A stretch of DNA of 64,000 nt from a virus: positions 34,586 to 98,585 of the IMG/VR virus record IMGVR_UViG_3300033992_001111; one strand, given 5' to 3'. The notes below the pieces were generated by a model. That model did not search any database. It was not told where the DNA came from and saw only the letters and a program-made list of their open reading frames with translations. The translations under genes and the position numbers were made by a program. Of the stretch, positions 51,509-59,498 are shown piece by piece; the first letter of the stretch is position 1, and each line of letters begins with the position of its first letter.

Positions 51509-52355
51509 AATGTTTTAAATTTCTCCAAGGTGTGTCAACATCTATCGACTTTCTCTGAGTTGATAGTAATACCGTAGGATTATCATCATGTCCAAAACAA
51601 TAAGTTTCATCTGCCCTAAACCCTTTTTTAAATTCCATATAAGCATCACCATAAAAATTAAGTAGAATGTAGTTTTTATAAAAATTATTAAAATCAGACG
51701 TTTCCATTATTGGGACCAAAGTATTTTCATGTTCTATTGAAGTTGAGATTAGTTTTGGGTCCCAAGTTAGAATTGTCTCAATGTTGTAATCCCAGTCATC
51801 AGTTTCGACTTCACCGGTGTCGTGACAAGCTGGACATGTTTCTAATTTACTCCCATAACATTCGGGACAAGTTTCAACAGTACTACCATCACATTGGGGG
51901 CAAGTTAGATTACCGGCACCATTGCAATCCCAACAGGATTCTTCTTCGTTGTAAGGGTCAACTCCACTTCCATTACAAGTATCGCAAGTAATCTCTCCAG
52001 ATTCATAACATTCACTACAAGGGACTTCACCTTCTCCATCACATTCTTGACAATCAATTTGACCTTCACCACCACATTCTTGACAAATTTTACGATGATT
52101 ATTACCTTTACTGGAGAGTGTGAATAAAAACATTGAATCATTCAACATTTGTTCACCTAATTCAAAACTACTAGTTCGTTTATATGAATAAATTAAAAAT
52201 GTTAATTTTATTATATTTTCAGCACCAATCATTTCGAAATAATCTTTTTGTTTTGTTGCCAACTCAAGTAATTCATCATATACTTGTTGAGGAATATCGT
52301 AATACTCTACGTAGTCCTCTAATTTTAATGCAAGTCTTTTTAATTTTTCGTTCAT
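51501..52355 (-). CDS. Cys-rich DnaJ-type zinc-finger protein without J domain (minus strand)
   Basis: 284 residues. Residues about 88-180 contain eight CxxC units of the CxxCxGxG type (CQECGGEG, CQECDGEG, CSECYESG, CDTCNGSG, CWDCNGAG, CPQCDGST, CPECYGSK, CPACHDTG), i.e. a double-length DnaJ zinc domain. There is no HPD J domain. N- and C-terminal parts are unassigned. Zinc-dependent protein binding is likely. Confidence 0.78.
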   Translation of the reverse strand: MNEKLKRLALKLEDYVEYYDIPQQVYDELLELATKQKDYFEMIGAENIIKLTFLIYSYKRTSSFELGEQMLNDSMFLFTLSSKGNNHRKICQECGGEGQIDCQECDGEGEVPCSECYESGEITCDTCNGSGVDPYNEEESCWDCNGAGNLTCPQCDGSTVETCPECYGSKLETCPACHDTGEVETDDWDYNIETILTWDPKLISTSIEHENTLVPIMETSDFNNFYKNYILLNFYGDAYMEFKKGFRADETYCFGHDDNPTVLLSTQRKSIDVDTPWRNLKHYE

Positions 52356-52405
52356 ACTTTATATAAAATAATACCAAGGGTATTGTTATAAATAGATTTA
52401 TTTAC

Positions 52406-52413
52406 TAAATTTG
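52406..52413 (+). promoter_or_regulatory. Bacteroidetes-type -7 box (TAAATTTG)
   Basis: TAAATTTG matches TAnnTTTG 19 bases before ATG 52432; no clear -33 box. Confidence 0.5.
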
Positions 52414-52431
52414 CCTAATAAATTAATCACT

Positions 52432-52722
52432 ATGGGAATTAAAATTAAAATAACTGAAGAAGAAATTTTATCGATGACAAACGATATTCAATTAGGTTCG
52501 TATATTAGAAAAAAATATATGATTCAAAAAGAAACAATGAATAGAGATATTGATATGTTATCTCTGGGTCAAATCCCGGACGATGAACCTGAGGTGTGCT
52601 TGGTTTGTGGTAAATTAACCCCTTATAGTAAGTCGACTCATATTGATTTAAGAGTTGGGTATGTTCGTGGTGCGGGTCAAGGATGTTTCTCTCCTGAAAA
52701 ATGTTTGAAAAAAAATAAATAA
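52432..52722 (+). CDS. Small protein with zinc knuckle
   Basis: 96 residues from ATG 52432. Helical N-terminus, then CLVCGKL and a C-terminal GCFSPEKC: two Cys pairs for a probable zinc site. Function unknown. Confidence 0.6.
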   Translation: MGIKIKITEEEILSMTNDIQLGSYIRKKYMIQKETMNRDIDMLSLGQIPDDEPEVCLVCGKLTPYSKSTHIDLRVGYVRGAGQGCFSPEKCLKKNK

Positions 52723-52726
52723 AATA

Positions 52727-52757
52727 GTTGTAGGAATGAAATAATGTATTATCTTTG
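52727..52757 (+). promoter_or_regulatory. Bacteroidetes-type promoter (GTTG-N19-TATCTTTG)
   Basis: TATCTTTG at 52750-52757 with a partial -33 box; drives the DUF6011-type gene. Confidence 0.75.
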
Positions 52758-52780
52758 TACCCAACAAAAACCCATACCTT

Positions 52781-53515
52781 ATGTCACAAAGTACAATCTT
52801 TAAAGTTCGTAATTACCAAGGAACAAATTCATTCGTAAACAAAATGAAATCAGTTGTAAATCAATATGGTTCATTAACAATCAAACAAGTGGAAGCGGTC
52901 GAAAAATGTTTAAAATCATCAACAGTTGTTGTGTCTAAAGAATTACCTGAAGACGTTAAAAGAATTGTTGATTACACCGGAGAGAACTCTTTTGTTAAAG
53001 AGATAGGTTCTAAGTTCAAACAATACGGTACATTAAGTGAAAAACAAGTTAGTGCTGCTATTAACCAAATCCAAAAGGAAGAGGATAAAGAAAAAACAAT
53101 TCGTATGAATTGGCCAACCGAAGGGGAGACGATTAAAATCACTCGTAAAGTTGGTGAGGAATTGAAAAAGACTTATGGTCTTCAATTCAACCCTATCTTA
53201 CTTGACATTACAAGATTGAAAGCGGTTAGTCCAAAGGCTGTTCAATTCGCAGGGAAGATGACAATCAAACGAGGAAAAGTTTGTACTTGTTGTGGAAGAA
53301 CATTAACTGATGAGTTCTCAATGTTGACCGGAATTGGTAAGTTATGTGCTAAACACATCAGAGTTCCTTACATCACCGACAAGAGTCAAGCAGAGAGATT
53401 CCGTAACGAATACCTTGAAAGAGTTGAGGAGATTGGAGAAATGGTGTTTTGGATACCAAAGTCACAAATTGTGAAATGGGATGGGATGACAGAGACGATA
53501 TTAAGAACAATGTAA
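52781..53515 (+). CDS. DUF6011-type zinc-finger protein with N-terminal repeats
   Basis: 244 residues. Two N-terminal ~45-residue repeats (NSFVNKMKSVVNQYGSLT and NSFVKEIGSKFKQYGTLS, each followed by .KQV.A). Then a zinc finger CTCCGRTLTDEFSMLTGIGKLC, the layout I associate with DUF6011 (C..CGr.L.d..S...GiG..C). Function unknown; the finger may bind RNA, DNA or protein. Confidence 0.7.
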   Translation: MSQSTIFKVRNYQGTNSFVNKMKSVVNQYGSLTIKQVEAVEKCLKSSTVVVSKELPEDVKRIVDYTGENSFVKEIGSKFKQYGTLSEKQVSAAINQIQKEEDKEKTIRMNWPTEGETIKITRKVGEELKKTYGLQFNPILLDITRLKAVSPKAVQFAGKMTIKRGKVCTCCGRTLTDEFSMLTGIGKLCAKHIRVPYITDKSQAERFRNEYLERVEEIGEMVFWIPKSQIVKWDGMTETILRTM

Positions 53516-53525
53516 ATTATAAATT

Positions 53526-53852
53526 ATGAGTGGAGGAGCATTTGATTACAACCAATATAAGATTGGTTACATCGCAGACCAAATAGAAGAAACAGTTATC
53601 AAGAACGGGGTCGAGAAGACCCCGGAAGAGATAAAAGATGACTGGCATAATGATGATTGGTATAAAAAATACCCTGAGGATAAATTTCATTACAAATATC
53701 CGGATGAGGTTATTGAGAAGATGAAAGAAGCAATTAAGGCTCTTAAGATTGCTCAGGTATATGCTCAAAGGGTTGATTGGTTATTATCAGGTGATGATGG
53801 TGAGGAATCATTTTTGAGTAGATTAGATGATGAATTAAAAAAACTTGAATAG
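53526..53852 (+). CDS. Conserved-type phage hypothetical protein
   Basis: 108 residues starting MSGGAFDYNQYKIGYIADQI, a beginning I recognise from phage hypothetical proteins, with an acidic helical C-terminus (QRVDWLLSGDDGEESF). Function unknown. Confidence 0.7.
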   Translation: MSGGAFDYNQYKIGYIADQIEETVIKNGVEKTPEEIKDDWHNDDWYKKYPEDKFHYKYPDEVIEKMKEAIKALKIAQVYAQRVDWLLSGDDGEESFLSRLDDELKKLE

Positions 53853-53854
53853 AT

Positions 53855-54082
53855 ATGGGGAATAATTCAACAGTAAGTGGGTCAACAACTACAACTAATT
53901 CAGGGTCAACTTTTTTAGTTGGAGTGATGTTAGGGTTTATTCTATGTGCGATTTTTACACTTGCAACACTTTTTGATAGAATAATGATTATTGAATCTTA
54001 TAAAAGAATTGAACCGGAGAAACGATTAACAACAGATGGAAAGGTAGTAGATACTTTATTCATTTATAAACAAGAAAGATAA
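53855..54082 (+). CDS. Small single-span membrane protein
   Basis: 75 residues: Ser/Thr-rich N-terminus, one span (FLVGVMLGFILCAIFTLATLF), charged tail. Two bases after the upstream gene. Confidence 0.6.
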   Translation: MGNNSTVSGSTTTTNSGSTFLVGVMLGFILCAIFTLATLFDRIMIIESYKRIEPEKRLTTDGKVVDTLFIYKQER

Positions 54083-54085
54083 GTT

Positions 54086-54313
54086 ATGGGAAAAATGGAT
54101 AAAGTAGAATTAGAATTTTATTTCTTTATGAAAGGTCAAGCAGGTTCGTTTACTACAAACCTCTTCAAGACAATTATGTCTGCTGACTTTGGTAATCAAT
54201 ATAAGTTGTCATTTGGATTCCCGGATGAGGTGAGTGTTGTTCAAAAGTATAAAAATGAAGACGGGTATTGGGAAAATTTATTAAATAAATTTGACAATCC
54301 CGAATCAGTTTAG
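54086..54313 (+). CDS. Small hypothetical protein
   Basis: 75 residues, alpha/beta, no motif recognised; contiguous with neighbours. Confidence 0.58.
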   Translation: MGKMDKVELEFYFFMKGQAGSFTTNLFKTIMSADFGNQYKLSFGFPDEVSVVQKYKNEDGYWENLLNKFDNPESV

Positions 54314-54337
54314 TATAATTAAATAAAAACATAAGAA

Positions 54338-54775
54338 ATGACTATAAAACAAGCGTTAAAGAAGAAGAACCAATTGGTTAAAGAGATTCAGGATTTACAC
54401 GGTAGAGTGGCAACATATAACTCAGTTGAAGTTGGAAATGTTAGACCATACTCGGCTAAGGAATCGATGGAGAAAATCAATCAGTTGAGTAATGAGTTGG
54501 TGGAACTTAAAACAAACATCCACAAAGCAAACGCTCCAATCTATCATCACATTTTTAGATTGTCTGAGTTGAAATCTACAATTGCAAGAATCAAAAACTT
54601 GGATTGTAATGAAGGTATTGTTCAGGATTACTATTCAAGAAATCGTGAGACACCTGCAGTGAAAGTGACGGAAATCTCAATTATTGAAAGAGATGAGATG
54701 GTTAAACACATGGAAGGTCAAATTGAAGAAATTCAGGATATTTTGGACAACCATAATCAAATCACTCAAATATAA
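54338..54775 (+). CDS. Coiled-coil hypothetical protein
   Basis: 145 residues, helical throughout with two coiled-coil stretches (about 3-55 and 105-140). Basic. Function unknown. Confidence 0.62.
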   Translation: MTIKQALKKKNQLVKEIQDLHGRVATYNSVEVGNVRPYSAKESMEKINQLSNELVELKTNIHKANAPIYHHIFRLSELKSTIARIKNLDCNEGIVQDYYSRNRETPAVKVTEISIIERDEMVKHMEGQIEEIQDILDNHNQITQI

Positions 54776-54776
54776 T

Positions 54777-54965
54777 ATGAGTGGTGATGTTGAGTTTGAT
54801 AAATGTGATTTTTGCCATGTCGAAAAACCGGTTGGGAGAACTTATTTAAGACCAACCAAATATGTTAAGCCGGAAAACCCTGAGGAATATTTAAAGTTAT
54901 ATAATGAAGGTGGATACTTTATTATTGTGAAGACTTGTAATGAATGTGGGGAACCAAAAATATAG
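54777..54965 (+). CDS. Small zinc-ribbon protein
   Basis: 62 residues from ATG 54777. CDFCHVEKPVGR and a C-terminal CNECGEPK form a four-Cys ribbon. Confidence 0.62.
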   Translation: MSGDVEFDKCDFCHVEKPVGRTYLRPTKYVKPENPEEYLKLYNEGGYFIIVKTCNECGEPKI

Positions 54966-55155
54966 TTCAGTGTCCGGGAGGGATTTAATGTAATGTAATA
55001 TTGGCTATCAATATTCTACATACAAACTATTAACAGAGTCCTCGATGTTTTGATGATGATTAAGTATTCAAATCTCAACACACAGCAGTTCAAAATTAAT
55101 TTGTCAAAACTTAAAACTCTTTTTAACTTACTTATTGAACTTCCAACCTGACTAT
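54964..55155 (+). ncRNA. Structured RNA with tRNA-like terminal helix
   Basis: Starts at the stop of the previous gene. AGT(T)CAG (54964-54970) pairs with CTGACT (55148-55153); the 3' CCTGACTA is the same as the 3' end of the tRNA-like genes at 46-47.7 kb. Hairpin ATGTAATATTG-GCTAT-CAATAT(TC)TACAT at 54993-55021. No T-arm or ORF. Followed by a strong terminator. Confidence 0.45.
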
Positions 55156-55160
55156 AACCT

Positions 55161-55187
55161 AACCCTCTAAGAAATTAGAGGGTTTTT
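55161..55187 (+). terminator. Intrinsic terminator
   Basis: AACCCTCTAA-GAAA-TTAGAGGGTT, 10 bp with GNRA loop, then T run. Confidence 0.92.
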
Positions 55188-55190
55188 GAC

Positions 55191-55198
55191 TATTTATA
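55191..55198 (+). promoter_or_regulatory. TATTTATA motif 4 nt before a start codon
   Basis: Same octamer and same 4-base spacing to ATG as at 1220 and 28070; it directly follows a terminator, so it may be the only promoter signal for the gene at 55203. Confidence 0.4.
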
Positions 55199-55202
55199 TG
55201 TT

Positions 55203-55607
55203 ATGAGAGTATGTTTAAAAGGTATGAAAAACTTTCCTATTGAGGGAGGAAAAGAATTAGTTAAAAGTTTTTGTGAATTTTTACAATCACAATCACCTTT
55301 AAACAATGATATTACCGTGGAATTTTTAGATACGAGACAAGGTAATATGACTACCGGTGTTAGATATCCGGGTAATAAAATTCAGGTCTTATCTGCCGGT
55401 AGATTACCAATAGATATTTTGAGAACTTTATCTCATGAATGGATACATGAATTCCAAACTCAAAAACTTGGAGTTGATGATTCAAAACCAATTCAAAACA
55501 TTGGTGGTCCTGAAGAGAATATGTGCAATGTATTGTCCGGGATATTCGTCAAACAATTTGAGAAAGACCATCCTGAGTTTGACGATTTACTTTACGGGAA
55601 AAATTAA
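55203..55607 (+). CDS. HExxH putative metalloprotease-like protein
   Basis: 134 residues. RTLSHEWIHEFQTQ contains HEWIH, a zinc-binding HExxH helix, and a downstream acidic segment PEENMCN could give the third ligand. Small for a full protease. Role unknown; possibly cleavage of a phage or host protein. Confidence 0.65.
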   Translation: MRVCLKGMKNFPIEGGKELVKSFCEFLQSQSPLNNDITVEFLDTRQGNMTTGVRYPGNKIQVLSAGRLPIDILRTLSHEWIHEFQTQKLGVDDSKPIQNIGGPEENMCNVLSGIFVKQFEKDHPEFDDLLYGKN

Positions 55608-55654
55608 TTTTTACACTTTGGTAAACTGATTTATAAATATAACTCAATGGAGTA

Positions 55655-55685
55655 TTGGTAAATCAAAATTTTATTCATATCTTTG
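55655..55685 (+). promoter_or_regulatory. Bacteroidetes-type promoter (TTG-N20-TATCTTTG)
   Basis: TATCTTTG at 55678-55685; drives the WCT gene at 55706. Confidence 0.75.
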
Positions 55686-55705
55686 CTTTCATTAATAACT
55701 CAAAT

Positions 55706-56545
55706 ATGTCAAGATTAGATAGATTAAAAGAACAACACCCGGAACTTAATACGTCCGTAATGGACGTTATCGCCAAATTAGACCCAACAAATACTTACAA
55801 ATACACGGAATTCTTGGTTAAAAAATTCAAGGAATTTTATGGAGACTATGATGATTGGACGATTGGGTTAGGTATGGAAATGATGGGTAGTGAAAATATG
55901 GAAATACTCAACGAGTTTGAAATTCATACAAAAGCAAATAGAATTGTCAATCCGGATATTAGTCAATATGATGATTTTAACCAACTTGAAAATTCTGTTA
56001 AAGAAGCGAAAGAGAAAGTTAAAATGAAAGAACTCGAGAAACAAGTCATTAAACTTTATGATAATGATGAGTGGTCTGTTGTAATTCCATTGAGTTATGA
56101 GGCATCTAAAACATATGGTACCAATACCAAATGGTGTACAACTCAAGAAAGATATTGGGAGGATTATTATAAGACATATAAGTTAATCTATATTCAAAAT
56201 AAAAAGACGAATGAGAAATATGCGGTTTCAAGACATCGGGAAGACAATAAAAAAGTTCAAGCTTGGATGTCGAATGATGATGAATCGAGTCCAATGTTAC
56301 TCCCACTACCAATTGAGGTTATGAGTGTTATTCTTTGTGAGGTTAATAAAACAGATACTATATTTGAACTTCAATCTAAACATGGAATTAATGTTCCGGT
56401 GGTTAACAAAAAAGAAAAAATATTATCAAGTTTACCATCATATGGAGGATTTCAAGGGTCAAGTAATCCTTACGGTAGAGAATGGGTTATAGATACTGAC
56501 TCTCAGTCGCATATTACAGATATAATGAGAAGATTGGGAATGTGA
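55706..56545 (+). CDS. WCT-motif protein, paralogue 4
   Basis: 279 residues from ATG 55706. Core: LYDNDEWSVVIPLSYEA ... YGTNTKWCTTQE (W143) ... YKTYKLIYIQNKK. N-terminal helical domain with Lys/Glu coiled coil (about 95-115). It has no repeats or long extension and may approximate the minimal form of the family with the gene at 8413. Confidence 0.75.
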   Translation: MSRLDRLKEQHPELNTSVMDVIAKLDPTNTYKYTEFLVKKFKEFYGDYDDWTIGLGMEMMGSENMEILNEFEIHTKANRIVNPDISQYDDFNQLENSVKEAKEKVKMKELEKQVIKLYDNDEWSVVIPLSYEASKTYGTNTKWCTTQERYWEDYYKTYKLIYIQNKKTNEKYAVSRHREDNKKVQAWMSNDDESSPMLLPLPIEVMSVILCEVNKTDTIFELQSKHGINVPVVNKKEKILSSLPSYGGFQGSSNPYGREWVIDTDSQSHITDIMRRLGM

Positions 56546-56571
56546 TAATTAATGAAAAAAAAAAGAAAATT

Positions 56572-57165
56572 ATGGGGGCGGACATCCATTTATTTAGTGA
56601 AAAGAAAAAAACTATAAACGATAAAGAAATATGGGTAAATGCGGATTATTGGACAATAAATCCTTATTTTGGGACTGATGAAGATGAACGAGAATTAGAA
56701 ATTGTTTCAATATATGACGACAGGAATTATGACCTATTCAATGTTCTTGCCGAAGTAAGAGGTAGTGGTCCTTCTATATCCCCACCAAGAGGATTACCGG
56801 AGGATGTTTCATCTATTGTAAAAAAAGAATCGGACCGATGGGATGGTGATGGACATAGTCATAGTTATTTTACACTCGACGAGTTGAAAAATTATTTTAA
56901 AAATAATTCACACACATCTCACAATGGATTTTTAAGTAAACAACAAATCAAAGAATTAGACGAAGATAACCATACACCATATATTTGGAGTGAATGGTCT
57001 CATCCTGATTTAGAATACCGAGAATGGAAAAAGGTATCATCATTAAAAAAAATAGTTGATAAAGTAGACACCAGAATGAGGAAAGAATTTTGGGTTAGGG
57101 AAGATGATGAAGATACTTCAAAGTTTGATAAAAAGTTTAGAATCGTATTTTGGTTTGACAATTAA
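56572..57165 (+). CDS. Conserved-type phage hypothetical protein
   Basis: 197 residues from ATG 56572. Starts MGADIHLFSEKKK and contains RNYDLFNVLAEVRG with SISPPRGLPEDVS: a pattern I recognise from phage proteins of unknown function. His-containing segments (GHSHSYFTLDEL) may bind metal. Confidence 0.7.
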   Translation: MGADIHLFSEKKKTINDKEIWVNADYWTINPYFGTDEDERELEIVSIYDDRNYDLFNVLAEVRGSGPSISPPRGLPEDVSSIVKKESDRWDGDGHSHSYFTLDELKNYFKNNSHTSHNGFLSKQQIKELDEDNHTPYIWSEWSHPDLEYREWKKVSSLKKIVDKVDTRMRKEFWVREDDEDTSKFDKKFRIVFWFDN

Positions 57166-57166
57166 G

Positions 57167-57313
57167 ATGAATAAAGGAATACCAACATTGGAGGGTGAAG
57201 AAGCGGAGAAGTTTGAAAAGAAAGCTCAGGAGAATTTAGATAAAAAACATACAGTGGATTTCGTGAAAGAGAGTGAGATGGCCCGTAAAATATTAAGGAA
57301 AGGAAAATTATAA
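57167..57313 (+). CDS. Small charged protein
   Basis: 48 residues, Glu/Lys-rich helix. ATG 57167 follows the previous stop by one base. Confidence 0.5.
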   Translation: MNKGIPTLEGEEAEKFEKKAQENLDKKHTVDFVKESEMARKILRKGKL

Positions 57314-57323
57314 AAATATAATA

Positions 57324-57352
57324 AAAAGTTTGGTGTAAGTCAAACTTTTTTT
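57324..57352 (+). terminator. Intrinsic terminator overlapping a promoter
   Basis: AAAAGTTTG/CAAACTTTT stem, 8-base loop, T run. The TTTG of the stem is also the -33 box of the next promoter. Confidence 0.82.
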
Positions 57353-57361
57353 ATATCTTTG
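57329..57361 (+). promoter_or_regulatory. Bacteroidetes-type promoter inside terminator (TTTG-N21-TATCTTTG)
   Basis: TTTG 57329-57332, TATCTTTG 57354-57361; ATG at 57378. Confidence 0.8.
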
Positions 57362-57377
57362 TAAAAAATTAATAGAG

Positions 57378-57749
57378 ATGGAAAAAGAATTTATACCTTA
57401 CGAACAAGCATTAGCTTTAAAAGAATTAGGATTTGATGAACATTGTTTAAAGATTTGGGAAAAAACAATGCTTTTTACAACATTAGTAAATCCTGAAGAA
57501 TTTAAAAGAGTTGTCTCCGAAAGATATACTAAGGCACCAACATTCTCACAAGCATTTAGATTTTTTAGAGAGAAGTATGGAATATATGGTTATCCTTTTT
57601 CTCAAAGCAGCCAAACAAATTATTGGTTTAAGTATTTTATTCAACAAGATTGGAAAGAACAAATTACATCAGACAGTTTTAGTACTTCCGAAGAAGCAGA
57701 ACTTGAATGTTTGATTAAATTAATAGAAATAGTTAAAGAAAAGAAATAA
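57378..57749 (+). CDS. Tandem paralogue A, hypothetical
   Basis: 123 residues. N-terminus EFIPYEQALALKELGFDEHC and the FRFFREKYGI ... EEAELECLIKLIEIVK end are shared with the next gene. These recur in phages as a family of unknown function. Confidence 0.68.
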   Translation: MEKEFIPYEQALALKELGFDEHCLKIWEKTMLFTTLVNPEEFKRVVSERYTKAPTFSQAFRFFREKYGIYGYPFSQSSQTNYWFKYFIQQDWKEQITSDSFSTSEEAELECLIKLIEIVKEKK

Positions 57750-58132
57750 TGAACAAAGAATTTATAAATTACACAGAAGCATTAGCTTTAAAAGAATTAG
57801 GATTTGATGAGTCTTGTTTTGGTTATTATGTTGGTCTTGGTGATAGTAAAGACGACCCATTTAAACTTGTACAAATACAATCAGAAAAAGAACAATTTCA
57901 ATGGACAGACAATGTTTATCATGCACCACTTTACCAACAATGCTTCCGATGGTTTAGAGAGAAGTATCAAATTGATAGTTGGATATATCCAAATTTGAAT
58001 GGTTTATATTCGGTATCTAATATAAGGAGAGGTGTAGGTTTAGGTAAAGTTTCTGAATATCAAACCTACGAAGAAGCAGAACTTGAATGTCTAAAAAAAT
58101 TAATAGAAATTGTTAAAAGAAAAGTAGTATGA
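57749..58132 (+). CDS. Tandem paralogue B, hypothetical
   Basis: 127 residues, N-terminus EFINYTEALALKELGFDESC, middle FRWFREKYQI and end EEAELECLKKLIEIVK. Clear duplicate of the preceding gene, overlapping by one base. A more distant copy is at 58628. Confidence 0.68.
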   Translation: MNKEFINYTEALALKELGFDESCFGYYVGLGDSKDDPFKLVQIQSEKEQFQWTDNVYHAPLYQQCFRWFREKYQIDSWIYPNLNGLYSVSNIRRGVGLGKVSEYQTYEEAELECLKKLIEIVKRKVV

Positions 58133-58626
58133 TAATTTTATTGGGGGTTATTTTAGTGATACTGATGATAATTGGTATTTGTGGTTCTGTCAAAGATAAG
58201 AATAGAAAGAAAACTTGTAAAAATTGGAAAGTTGGAGATAAACTATCTTTAATTAGAGGTGATTATCACAGAATTTTGGAACAAAATAGTAAAGAGTTTG
58301 CAACCCTTGAAGGTTGGGATTTGAATAATCTTTATATTAGTTGTGGTAATAATATGACATATCAAGTAAATTGGAATGTTATGAATTTCAATAAGTCTGC
58401 GACTTGGAGACAGAACTATGATGATGCTAAAAAAGTAATGGGTTGTGAACCCGGATTCACAGGTGGTGTAGGAGAAAGTAGTAAATCTACTGGTAAAAAA
58501 GTTGATGGTAAACCCGTGGACTTAATGAATGAAATTGAATGTGAAGTTTATTTGAAACGTGCAATTGAGAATGAGGATTTTGATACCGCGGAGTTAATTA
58601 AAAAAAGAATGGAAAAATTTAGATAA
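58129..58626 (+). CDS. Membrane-anchored protein with C-terminal UVR-like motif
   Basis: 165 residues: N-terminal span (ILLGVILVILMIIGICG), soluble middle, and C-terminal ECEVYLKRAIENEDFDTAEL, a UVR-type helical hairpin as in the genes at 31285 and 59067. Confidence 0.65.
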   Translation: MIILLGVILVILMIIGICGSVKDKNRKKTCKNWKVGDKLSLIRGDYHRILEQNSKEFATLEGWDLNNLYISCGNNMTYQVNWNVMNFNKSATWRQNYDDAKKVMGCEPGFTGGVGESSKSTGKKVDGKPVDLMNEIECEVYLKRAIENEDFDTAELIKKRMEKFR

Positions 58627-58627
58627 G

Positions 58628-59083
58628 ATGGAAGAACAATTGATAATATTTGATACAGCTAAAATAGCTAAAGAAAAAGGTTTTGATTTAGAACTTTGTA
58701 ATGTAGGTTGGCACGGTGATTTTGGTGATTTGAAGGGTGATAGTTATCCATTTTTAGGGACTTACTCATTTTACAAAAGTATATACTGTAACAACAAAGA
58801 TGAGCATCAAATACAAAGACCGACACAATCACTTCTTCAAAAATGGTTAAGAGACGTTCATAATATATTTGTTGAGGTAAACACTGATTGTACATCGGCA
58901 CCTAAATTTAGTTTTGATATAAAACAATTTGTAGGTAACCCAAAAGATTTAAGTGATAAGGAATGGGATTGGGTTTTTCCGATACAAAATGAAAATTGGG
59001 GTTTAGATAGAACCTATGAAATTTCATTAGAAGCAGGATTACAAGAAGGATTAAAATTAGTTAAATATGAAATGGTTAAATAA
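58628..59083 (+). CDS. Hypothetical protein, distant paralogue of 57378/57749
   Basis: 151 residues. N-terminus IIFDTAKIAKEKGFDLELC and a middle SLLQKWLRDVHNIFVEV echo the two tandem paralogues upstream. Overlaps the next gene by 17 bases. Confidence 0.62.
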   Translation: MEEQLIIFDTAKIAKEKGFDLELCNVGWHGDFGDLKGDSYPFLGTYSFYKSIYCNNKDEHQIQRPTQSLLQKWLRDVHNIFVEVNTDCTSAPKFSFDIKQFVGNPKDLSDKEWDWVFPIQNENWGLDRTYEISLEAGLQEGLKLVKYEMVK

Positions 59084-59498
59084 ATTATTGGGAATCAAAC
59101 CTAAAGGTGAGTTTGAGGTTGTTTATAGTAAATCCGGAACTTGGAATATTAGCTATGGGAGTGGTGATAAAACATATAATGAATATTGTCATTTTGATAT
59201 TCTTTATAATGATGCGACCAAAAAATATAAATTAAATCATCGTGGATATAAACCTGATAGTCACACATTATATCCGGAACTCTTCAAATATATGAGAATG
59301 TTAAATGAAGGTTTAGCTTATCATAAAGGAGGTGAATTATTTACATATAGTGAGACTGACAATGGTAAAACAAATGGTAAAGATATTAGTTCAATGAATG
59401 AAACGGAATGTCAGGCTTATTTGAATAAGGCAATCGAAGATGAGGATTATGAATTGGCGGATAAGATTAGAAAACAATTAGAAAAATTTAGAGAGTAA
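59067..59498 (+). CDS. Protein with C-terminal UVR-like motif
   Basis: 143 residues. N-terminal beta-type domain, then ECQAYLNKAIEDEDYELADK at the C-terminus, a UVR motif. The C-terminal halves of this and 58129 (including NGK...SMNETECQAYLNKAI versus VDLMNEIECEVYLKRAI) are related. Confidence 0.65.
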   Translation: MKWLNKLLGIKPKGEFEVVYSKSGTWNISYGSGDKTYNEYCHFDILYNDATKKYKLNHRGYKPDSHTLYPELFKYMRMLNEGLAYHKGGELFTYSETDNGKTNGKDISSMNETECQAYLNKAIEDEDYELADKIRKQLEKFRE

